This document shows, piece after piece, positions 49,801 to 61,000 of a stretch of DNA of 64,000 nucleotides. How positions within the stretch are numbered: position 1 is the stretch's first letter; each line of letters opens with the position of its first letter. Position numbers and translations under genes: made by a program. A model generated the notes under the pieces. That model was given only the letters and a program-made list of their open reading frames with translations. It did not search any database and had not been told where the DNA came from. This stretch comes from Serilophus lunatus (lineage: Eukaryota; Chordata; Aves; Passeriformes; Eurylaimidae): positions 3,196,852 to 3,260,851 of the forward strand of contig VXBA01005853.1 in NCBI GenBank assembly GCA_013399895.1. The letters run 5' to 3'.

Positions 49801-51300
49801 GGACAGTTGTAATAAGATGGCATAGCCTCTCCTTTCCCATGTCACAGGAGAGGCCTGGGACATATCTCTTTAGGTTGATCCCAAGTGAAAAAGTTACTTG
49901 GGTGATTCAGATTGCACTGGCACGAAAGGCAAATAAAGCACCCCTGCCCTAAATGAAGGTTGAGGCAGGGTCAGTGCCTGATGAAGCCCCTGGCCATCAG
50001 CCTGACCAGCTCCAGGCTCAGCATTCCCAGCCAGCATCTCAGGAGAGGGAGAAGTGATGGGTGAGTCCAAGGCAGATAAAACCTGCCCCTGGATGACTTC
50101 CCAAAGGTCTTTTTATTTTTGGGGAAACTATGAGTGTGTAAAAAGAGATGTTTGTTGGGTTATGTAGTTTGCTTTTTCCTCCTTTCCCGATGAGAAATAT
50201 GGGTAAATATTAGCTCTGAAAGACCCACTGTGCAAATGCTGAGCCACTTCATCATGTTGGATTCTGCAGAAATGTGTCTTTATGCTCGAGATCCATTTTC
50301 TCTCAGGGAAAATTTTCAGAAGCGCTTAGAGGGCTCTAGGAGCACGGCTCCCATTAGATGTCATGGAGATTTGCTCTTACATCAGGTAGGCTGGGTCCAC
50401 TCAGTCCCATCCCTGTCGTTGTCTTCCTCATCCCCAATGCTGCCTGTTCAGCCTTAAACCTGAGCAAAGGAGCTGGGGAGAGACCTGGGGCATGTTGGAG
50501 CCCATAGGGCATTTGCAGGGAAAATGGACACATACATCCTGATGGACTGGGCACAGTCCAGGGATGAAATAACGGACAAGTGAATATTATCATGGGAAAC
50601 AGGCATTACCGGTGTGTCTCGAACTCTCATGGTCCTACACTGGCTCAGGTGCATGTGGGGTTGTCCCTTTTTCCAGCTGTGCAGCAGACATTTCCCACCA
50701 TGAAAATGAGAGAAGGCACAGACCAGCTCTCTGTCACCTCATTGGGAATTTGACTGAACTTGACAGGGAAAATCCTACATCTCCTTGTGCTTCATGGCTG
50801 CAGTGTCCCACTGCTGTATCAACAGGGACATCTGGACGCTGGAGATGTGAATTATGATCCAGCATTGGGCCCATGATATGCTGAGCTCAGTCATTCACCC
50901 TGGGGACTGCTCAAGGATTGCTCTTAACACCAGCATGGGGGTGGGATGTGCTAGTCCTACCCAAAGGGACGGGAGGCTGTGGAGCATCCCTGTGCCCCGG
51001 GCTGGGTATCATGGGGAAAAGTCATTTCTGACTTGCTCGGACTCCAGCCGTGTCCTGCTATAGAAAAATCAGCTCAGAGCTGGACAGGAAGGTGCTGTGA
51101 GCTTCTGGCATCTGCACTTGCACTGCTGTCACTGCTGCTTGGGGCACATAGTGTGCTCAGTGGCAGAGTGCCCACAAAGTCAGGTCCATCCCCAGGGGGA
51201 CCTGAGGCATTCGTGACATGAGTGAGGCAGCAGATGTTCCTCTTTGCTCCCCAGGTCGGGAGCTGAGGTCCCAGAGCCCCACTTTGCCCGTCAGGAGTGC
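46850..51300. other. Intergenic region between CDX1 and SLC6A7
   Basis: 4.5 kb with no recognised gene, RNA or mobile element. A TCF-type CTTTGAA occurs near 48562. Open frames are short and unconvincing. Confidence 0.65.
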
Positions 51301-51399
51301 ATTTGACAGACAGACCTCCCTCTCCTCCCTCCCTGCTCCGTACGCAGCAATCCTCCACACGAGGCAAACCTTTCCTCCAGCCTTGCTCCTCCCGTTCCC

Positions 51400-52070
51400 C
51401 AGCTCCCCCCCGGCAGCAGAGAGGAGCCCCCCGTGCCGGTCATCGCTTCCCCGCTCCCTCCTGGCCCTCCCCAGCGCCGGAGAGGGCGAGACGAAAAGTG
51501 CCGGAGCGGGGAGCGCATAGCAACAGGGTCTGGGATGAAGAAGGTTCGGCAGCAGCATCTCCGGAAGGTGAGAGCCGTGAGCGGCGGTGCCGCAGGGACA
51601 GGGGACAGGGGACAGGGAATAGGGGCACTCCCGGCAGGTGAGAGCCAGGAGCCAGGGTATCCCCGGGCTGGGAGCGGGGAGCAAGGATATCTCTAGGCTG
51701 GGAGCAAGGAGAGCGGGAGGCATCAATCGCTTCGCATCCCGTCCTCTGGAGCCTTCGTGGGCATCCGACAGGGATTAGTCGGATATTAAGGAACGGTGTC
51801 CGTGCGCGGGGCCAGAGTGGCATTGTGGGCAGAGGGATGGGGCATTTCGTGCCCACCGCTCCTGCCTCGCTGCCCTGAGTGGGAGGCACCGCTGCCTTCC
51901 CCCAGCTCTCCCCAGCCAGCAGGTGCTGCCGGCGGTGGGTGACTCATGTTGTGTCTGGCCCGGCGCCGTGGGTGGCGCCGTGGGTGGCACCGGGGGCAGA
52001 GCTGGCTCTCTGCAGCCTGGCACCCCAGGGACGCTGCTCTCACTAGCCCCCGGGACTGCCCGGGATCGGT
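51400..52070 (+). promoter_or_regulatory. SLC6A7: SLC6A7 CpG-rich promoter and first-exon region
   Basis: CpG-dense block, in contrast to CpG-poor flanks, spanning the first coding exon at 51535. No TATA box is apparent, so initiation is probably dispersed. It includes small tandem repeats at 51594-51615, about 51650-51710 and 51963-51993. Confidence 0.55.
51535..51567 (+). CDS. SLC6A7: SLC6A7 exon 1 (start)
   Basis: ATG AAG AAG begins MKKVRQQHLRK, parallel to human MKKLQGAHLRK, followed by donor GTGAGA in phase 0. Eleven codons only. G at -3 gives an acceptable start context. Confidence 0.92.
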
Positions 52071-55000
52071 GTGAGGGTGAGAAGTCCCTCTGCCAGGATG
52101 AGCACAGGGAGCTGGGCAGTGCCTTTCCTATCTGCAGCTTGGATATCCTCCTTATCCTCCTCTTCCATAGGATTTATAAGGGTCTGGGTGATGCGGGATC
52201 AGCTGGACACCGTGCTCTGGGTTCAGAGCTACAAATCCTTTTGATGTCCTGCTGGAAACCCTTTTTAAACGCAGCTGTCTGTCTTCCTCATTCCAGACTC
52301 CTCTCTGCTGCCACTTTGCTCTTACAGCTTCTTTGACTTCCCATTTCCCCCAACTCCGGGGACTGAGCCCTTTCTTATGCCTGTCCCACATGGGGATATA
52401 GTGGAGCAGGATGGCAGAGGCTGTCAGCCACATCTCCATCGTGGGAATGCACTGCTGATGCCAGTGGCTCAGCCCTCCCTGAAGCATCTCAGGCAGTGAC
52501 CCAGGGCTGGGAGCCTCTTCGGCTCTGCTCTCTGCCAAACTGTGCCCATTAACCACAGGGCAGGGTGAATCCAAACTGTGCCAGAATTCCGATGAATGAA
52601 AACCCAGGAGAGTTTCGTCCCTGCCAGGAAATTCCTAGGATGTTTAGACATGACGTAAAAAAGCCAGCAGTGGCCCAGTGAGAGCCAGCAGCTCTCTGCT
52701 GGCCCTCACTGCCTGTTTATCCACTCTTGTTTAGAGTCATCATCTGGCTCTTCTCTCTCCTCCTTTTTCCTACAAATTGCTTTTTCAGATGACTTCGTGG
52801 CTGCAAGGTCCATTAAAAGTTGTCTTTGTCCATTCTAGTGGCTTTCAGAGATACTTGGTGCTGGTGATCCTGTTTAACATTTATTCAGGAATTCGTTTAG
52901 TCCCATGACAATCAGCTAGGATGGAAAGCAGAGGTCTCTGGAATTATTTTCCCCATTCCCAGTGCTACTCAGTCCTTCATTATTCAAAACTACTCTTGCT
53001 GGGCTGCAGATGGAGAACCTGGCGCTTGCAACCACCTTGAGACCCCTGTGTCCAATGCTGGCCTCAGGTTTGCCTGGAGCTGGTGGTGGCCAACGGAGAG
53101 ATGTGTCCTGCTCCACTGCAGCACCCAGCTAGGACCCTCCTCTCCTTGTCATGATCCACTTCCCACTGGTGAGCCAGGAGTTTTAAGACTTCTTACCAGA
53201 CATGTTTTAGATATATGGAAATGCCTCTTTAATGGAGAAGATCTTTCTCATGTTCTGAAGATTTCGGGTTGGCTTTTGCATAACAGTGTTTCCAGAAGAG
53301 CTGAGTGGATGCTTTAATGCTTTAGGAGTATTTTGGTAAAAATAACCAAATGGGTGTTTGGTCTAACACCCATGAGATCCAGCCATGGGAGCTATATTTC
53401 AGGTTGTCCCCCAGCCAGACTGGTAGGCATCCTCCTACATGAGCCACTGCCCTCCTCTGCCTGCCACAAACTTTCCCAGGGTTTTTGGATGAAAGACCAT
53501 AAACATTTGTATCTGTGCATACTCCCTGTAATAAGTTTGCTTCAGCCTCAGTCGTCTCTAGCCTCCAAAGCCCCCTGTGCTGGCTCCACCATTGCATACT
53601 CCCTCTGACAGCATGGACTGGGGACACCCAGAGTCAGTGCAGCCCTTGGAGGGCCCTTCCACACCATAGCAATGCTTTATTTACTTCACTTTCTAAGAGA
53701 TGTAACATTTGAATTAATTTTTATGCTGGCTTATTTTTTGTTGTTTTTTTTTTTTTTCTTCTCTCAGAGATTAACAAGCAATTCAAACTAATCTGAAGTG
53801 ACTCACACATTAGAAACACACTGTGCTTGGATCCTCAGTGGAGAAATCTGGCGCCGGGTGGCATTTCTCCCAATCAAAGGCTGTGATCCATGCACGAAAC
53901 ACTGAAAAAATAACCACACAATGCCAGCCTGAACGGAGACATAACGTGATGAAAAAGTAACTTTGATCTGGCTGGTTTTTTCACAGGTACAGTTGAGTGT
54001 TGGACTGGTTTAAGTAAATTGGTTTACAGAAAATAATTAGCACAGGGCAATTTCCTTGTGGATGCGAGTTCTTATCTTGGCAGAGACTAAAGTGTTTTTT
54101 CTTCTCGGTGACCTTTGATTTGCTGACTTCTTTGGGAGCATCTTTTGGTGAATAATGAAAAGTGATGCCATGTTCAAAGAGGCCATGGTTGCCAAGGGAG
54201 CTGTTAGTCCCCGTCTGTTTATAACTGTGAGACGGGAGCACGGTTTGAAGGCTGGCTGTTGATGGTGGAAAGCACTAGAGCAATATTGTAGCACTGGAGT
54301 GCTTCAGCTGCGGCTGGAAAAGAAAATTCCTGTTATGACAGACACGGAAAGGGAGAATTAATCCTAAAAAAAGGTCTGAAATTGAGCCGCTGTGTGAGAT
54401 TTACAGCAGTCTGAAGTAGGGAGGTGTGCTTTTCTCTGCTATTCGGGACAAAGATGGGCTGGAATCCTTAAACACAATGCTTTGTAATTCATTTTAAGTC
54501 AGGCAAATAGGCCCGTTTTTCCTGTGATTTCTATGGAAAGGCTGGGATTTGGGACATTTTTGAGCATTGCAATCATGGAGCAGCCTTTGTGTGTCTTTTC
54601 CAGTAGCATCCCTGGCACCTGCTACCCTGGCTTGCCTGATGGGGAACACATTGTCACTGTCCTTGGGGTCTGTCTGACACTTAAGCAGTGCCTGATTTCT
54701 GCTGTGAGGCCTCAAATTTAAACTGCAGAGCTCCAGCTAAAGATGTTAATAAGGGGTCAGTCATCTCTGAGACACAAGTGACAGGCTACATCCCATGGCC
54801 CTCAAAAAGGAGACTAAGATGGGGACTCAGTGTTTACAGTTTGGAAAGGGTCCAGTTGGTTCCTTTCTTTTCTTGTCCCTTCTGAGCGGATTTCTGTGCT
54901 GCATCTGATGGATGGACACCTTCATGGAATCAGCTCTTGCAGCTCCACCTGTGCCCTCTTGCAGGTGTTTAGGATTCAGACAGAGATGCAGGAACTAGGT

Positions 55001-58000
55001 GACAGGATTTAATGATCTCCCAGCATCCATGCTTGTTGGTTTTCTGTGATGAAACCTGGAAAACAAGAGCTCTCCAGGTAGTGTGATGGGCTAAGAAGAG
55101 TTCTGGAGGAGAAAAACCCAACTGTGATGATCCCTGCGCAGCAGGGACCTTCGTGAATACAAGTTTTAGCTGCTGAAATTTTGTGGAGGCTGTTGCAGAG
55201 TGGCTTGTCCATCCCCTGCAAGCACAGGTAGCTGCAGATCATGCCTGCTGTGTGTGCTGAGCCACTTAGTAGGCATGGCCATGGCTTGGGGATGTTGCTA
55301 AGCCAGAGAGCTGTGTTGAACAGCTGCAGGAGGGCTGCCAGGTACAACGGTTTTATAGCAACAGCATTGTATTCAGGTTATATTTTGACTTTTCAGCCTA
55401 CATTTCTGAAACCTTTTTTTCTAGCCCTACCTTGTGATGGTGGCATCCAGTGGGGATGGGCTTTTCATGGAGGGGTTTAATGTATTGGCTTTTCTGGGAT
55501 TGCACGTTTCAAGTTGGCTATGGGAGAGTTTGCATTGGCTTGTCCTATCCCTTGGGGGGTTTTCACAACAGGTTGGGATGGGGGTGAGTCTGCCTCTTTG
55601 GTGCCTTTGGGCTGTAAGCAGCACGTCTGTGCCAGTGGCTGGGAGTCTGGGTTTCACCCTGTGAAGGGTGGGAACTGGAAGTCCTCATCACTGACAACGT
55701 GGTTCAGTGTCTCCATGGGAACTGGTGGCAAGAGCATCCCTCAGTCCAGTCCAGCCGGGGAGGAGGAGGAGAGGAGGTGGCTGCCACCTTCCTGGAGACT
55801 GTGGCAGGGCAGTGCTGAGCTCTGCTCACCACCCAGCTCTGGTCTCCCAGGGGATTTGGTTGCACTGCTGGCTTTGTGCATATGTGCACACTGATGCAGG
55901 GCATCCACAACTCCTTCTGGCTGAGCCCTCCAAATCCAGACCCCCCCCTCCCTCAACCACATATCATGGGCTTGTTCCCTATGAACACAAATACAGAGAT
56001 AGCTGGTTTTTAACTTTGGAGAGCCCAAGAGGAAGTGAAGGTTCCCAAATGGGGTCTTCCTGCCCTGGTCCTGGTGCTTTGTCAGCAAGGACCCCAGAAT
56101 CCTCCTATGAGGATATGATACTTCCATGATAAGGCACAGAAACAAGTGGTGCCACAAGGACAGGATCCTCATCCTACCCTTTTCTGATGCCTGGTCTTGC
56201 TGAGGGGATATCTGTGATGGGATCTCACTTGGCAGCTGCTCGCTTAGGCTTTCAGCTCTGGAGGGATGGGAACCAGTGGGGATGCCTTCTCCACTCTCCC
56301 AGGATCAGGATACTGGGGAAATTCAGGCCATACATCTTGCTGCAGACCTGAGGTACACATGTAGACAAACAATGAGTCATCACAGTGCATCGTCCTGTCC
56401 TAAATGGATCACAGGGCTCACACCTCCCTCTTGTAGAGCTGAGGCACTGAGAGGAGGGGCATGGGTTAATCCCCCGCCTGTGTTGCATTGATCCACGGCA
56501 CATTAGGAAAGCTATAAGGAGGTCTCTCAGCAGGGACAACTGGGAGCATCATGAAATCCCCACAGTGCAGGCTTTTGACAGTTGGGAAAGTGTGAAAAAT
56601 GCATGGAGCATTTAATAGCAGCCAACTGAGTGGCTAGCATGGCAGTGGCACATGGGGCTGGGGTGTCACACTCCCTGGCACACCACAGTGGTTCTCCTGC
56701 TGTTCTCATGCTCATGTTCTGCAGGAGATCTGGGAAGTTTATTGTGGCCCCTTGAAAGGATGTCTTTGGATCCCGAGTTTGCAAGATGAGTCCCGGTGAG
56801 CCTTCCCAAGACGAACTGGGTCCATCCTGCCTTTCCCAGGGGAGCTGTGGCTATGTGGGATTGCATTTATCCCCTTTCCTGGCTCAGTGGCAAGGATTCT
56901 CTGGGCTGCTAGGGGGGTGAACAGGGAGCTGCTGGGATGGGGTGTCCCAAACAAGTGTCTGTGCTGTGACTCAGGGTCACAAATTCACATATGAGATATT
57001 GGCACTTCTTCCCACTCTCCCATTCTTCATCCTCTGTTTTTGTTCTTTCCTTGACCCCTGTCTGCCCTCTCCCACACCCTGCTCTTTTGCTCAGCCGGTG
57101 ACACCAGATCTCCTGGTAAGCCCCAGCAGCCAGGATGGAGACCTGGGCTCTGAGTGCCCAGAAGACAGGGGGAACTGGACAGGGCGGCTGGATTTCCTCC
57201 TCTCCTGCATTGGATACTGCGTTGGCCTTGGAAACGTATGGAGGTTCCCTTACAGGGCTTACACCAATGGAGGAGGTACTTTGGTATCCTTTGGAGTGGC
57301 CAGTCTCCCATAGAGCTAGGCTGCTGGGATGTGTCTCTAAAGGGATGCCCCTTCTCCTTTGTGGGGATGGGAAGTTCAACTACTCCCAGAGCAAGTGCTC
57401 ATTGCATGCAGTAATGACAAGAATTTCACAGGGTTTGTGAAAGATGCAAGGAGAAAAGAAAGTCGGGAGAAGGGGAGAAAGCACAGCACTAGTGAATAAC
57501 AGCCCCTTCCTCCTGCTTTAACAGTGAGCTGTTGCTCCTCATGGTCTTCCCCGTTTTGGTGCAGATCCCTCAGGGTCACAGATATCGAATGAACTTTATT
57601 CCCTGACACAGACGGGCTTTGGGTGTTAGCTCTGTATTGCTTTGAGGGTTTGTTTTTTTTTATTTGCTTCTTGCAGGAGCTTTCTTGGTTCCTTACTTCA
57701 TCATGCTGGCCATCTGTGGGATCCCCATCTTCTTCATGGAGCTGTCACTTGGCCAGTTCTCCAGCCTTGGGCCACTTGCTGTCTGGAAGATAAGCCCTCT
57801 CTTTAAAGGTGCGTGAGGAAAACCCAGAACCTCTACAGGACCTCTTTTAATGAGGATATGGACCAGCAGCAGTATTCTATGATCCTCAAAGCTCTTGTTA
57901 GAATCAAAGGTTAAGTCCTGGGAGAAGGTGGAGCAGGCTGGGCCTTTGGGTTAGCTGTTTTAGTAGCTGCAAGATATCTGTGAGATCTGTCAGTCTTTGA

Positions 58001-61000
58001 GGGCTCTGGATTGTGTGACCAGCTCAAGAAATAGTATGAAAACTAAGCAAGCTGTGGTACAAAGTAGAGCATAAACGCAAAGCAGTAACTGTTAAAGATA
58101 AGAATAAAGCATTAAAAAAAAGGTCAAATCAAATACTTTTGCTCTCAATATTAAGCTGGAATAAAGTTGTCTGTGAGAGGCAATAGATCACCAATACAGA
58201 AAAAGCATGTCCAGAGGGTAAAATGGCAATAAAAGGCTCCCCCACCAAGTGAACCTCTCAGTGGTTGAACTTTTGGCTTCTGAGGTGCAGTGTCTGACCC
58301 TGGTTTTGGATGTGCTCTGCTCTGGAGAGATGGCTCACTCCTTCTTTACCCTCTCCTTCCTCCAGGCATTGGCATGGGCACGATCCTCATCGTCTCCTTG
58401 GTGGCCATTTACTACAATATGATCATTGCTTATGTTCTCTTCTACCTCTTTGCATCCCTCACAAGCGACTTGCCTTGGCAGCACTGCGGCAACTGGTGGA
58501 ACACTGACCTGTGCCTGGACCACCACGTCATCAAGACGGGGAACACCACCTTCCCTGTCAACATCACCAACACTGTCAGCCCCAGCGAGGAGTACTGGAG
58601 GTAAAGAGGTCAGCCCGACCTCTGTTGGGATGTGATTGGAATCCAACAGAGGAGAGGATGGGCATGGGATGAGGGGTGAAGGGTCTGTGCTGCATGACTC
58701 AGGCATGGTGGGCCCTCATGGCTGGTGTTGCTGGTGCAATGATGGGCTCCTGTGCTCAGCTGTGGGTGATATCTCAGTTTAGCCATCAACATGTGGGAGG
58801 TGTCCATGTTCTAGTGTTGCTTTGTGGGCCTGGTGATATGCTAGACTGAAATAAATCCCATGCCTAGAACAGCTAGGAATTTGCTCTCAAGATACCAGAC
58901 ACCCCCTCTAGGCTCTTTAATACCTGGTAGAGAAATCACACCGAGCGTTCCTGTTTCCTTGGCAGATGGCTGCCCATGCCTGGGATTGTTGACAAGGGGT
59001 TTTTTTGCAGCAGAGGCATTTCTAGGGTCAGAGAGGGCCTCTGCCTCTCTTGCCAGAGAGCCAAGGGGTACCACTGGCTGTTCACTTGTTCTGCTTTCTC
59101 CCAAGCCGGTATGTCCTGCACATCCAAGGGAGCTCGGGGATCGGAGACCCCGGGAGGATCCGCTGGAACTTATGTCTGTGCCTGCTTCTTTCTTGGACTA
59201 TTGTTTATCTGTGCATCCTTAAGGGAGTCAAATCCTCTGGCAAGGTAAGGGCTGGATGTTTTCTGGGGGAGGGGGGATTTACAGTGATGCTCGCTACTGC
59301 CTATGGCTATGCACATCTGGGAAAGTGAGACACACAAACAGCATCCGCTGGACACAGGAAATTTCAAGGATGCCTTCCACAGCCAGACACCAGCAAGGCT
59401 GACATACCATCCCTGCTTCAGCCTAGGAACCCCAGCACTGCAGGGTGGAACTAGGTGGAGCTGTGTCCCACCCTGGGGACAGGGCAGGTGTGCAGTGCTC
59501 ATGCTGTGCTCTCGCTCCCAGCTCTCCCAGCTGGCTCTGCTCTCCCATAGGTCGTGTACTTCACTGCCACCTTCCCGTATCTCATCCTGGTAATGCTGCT
59601 TATTCGTGGTGTGACCCTGGAGGGGGCCTGGAAGGGGATACGGTTTTACCTCACACCTCAGTTTGATCACTTGCTGTCTTCCAAGGTGAGCAAGATGTTG
59701 TGCAACTTGTTCAAGTCACAAAAATTAACCTCCTCCCGCCACCTCTAGCATGCAATAGAAGCAGTTTCCTTACTCAGATGTTTTTTCTGGCTACACCCAG
59801 ATCTAAAGCCCTCTCTCAGTTGCCCCTCGACCAAAAGCCTTTGCCCCACACCTTTTCTGGATCACTCTTCCCACGTGACCCATCCCCTTGCCTGCATTTC
59901 TGACTCTGCTCAGAGGGGATGGTGTGCTCACCACCTCCCCTAGGTACCAGGACCATAGGCAGGATCATCCCAGCCCCAGTAATGGGCTGGGGGTTGCAGT
60001 GAGTTACCATGGTGGATTTGGCTGTTCTGTTGTTCTCAAGTAATCTCAGCATGTGGAATGGGGGTCAGCAGGGATGGTCCCCAAGAGACCACCCACTTTT
60101 ACAAGGGAATTTAATACCATGCTGGGCTGGCTCTAAAACACTCTTGTTAGGCCTTCCACTAGCCAGCTGATCCACCATAAGTGGTGAGTGTGTTAATATG
60201 GAAAGACAAAGATTCTGAGGGCTGTGCATGCCTGGAGTGCTGGGGAAAATGTGCCCAGGGGTCTGGGAAAGCAGATTTTCAGTGTCATCTTCCTTGTGAG
60301 GAGGTTTCCAAATCCCTGATCTCCTTAGAGCTGCTTCCTTTCCCCAGGTGTGGATCGAGGCAGCCCTGCAGATTTTCTACTCCCTTGGGGTGGGCTTTGG
60401 GGGTCTCCTCACCTTCGCCTCATACAACACCTTCCATCAGAATATCTACAGGTGGGAGCCAGCTGCTGTTTTCATAATAATTGTGGGTTTGGGGGACTCA
60501 TGAAAACCTCAGCCAGTGGGTTCAAAGCCAGCAGAAGTACATGGTGCTGCATACAGTCACCCCATGCTGCTCCTCGCCCAAACATTGTGTGGGTACCTGG
60601 CAGCTTGCACAGGCTCAGGAGGAACAGAAGGGTCTGGTCTGTGGGCAAAAATTCTCCTAAGCACCAAGGCAAAGCACCCAGATCGGAAGTTTTGAGCTGT
60701 GGGTGCTGAAGGCTGATAATAATTGAGGCTGAAGTTGTTTGTCCTGTCCCCAGCATCTGATACAGTTCACCAGTAGAGAGGGGTATTGGATATTTGGCCT
60801 GATCCCCTCCTCAGGGGAAAACAAGCTTGGGAGGAACCCCACAAAATGATCCATGTCGTGAAATATGTGCTCCTGACCCTGGAGAACACCTGATGAGAGA
60901 AGCTCTGGGGCAGAGTCTCACTGTCTCACCTTACTGTAGCACCTAGCAATGCCATCATGCACTGGTGTGGGGTGGGAAGGAGCAAGCATGTTCAGAGCAC

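Noticed and set aside
51157..51726. 189-residue minus-strand frame across the SLC6A7 promoter
   Set aside because: Explained by the stop-poor CpG island; antisense to the true SLC6A7 start exon.
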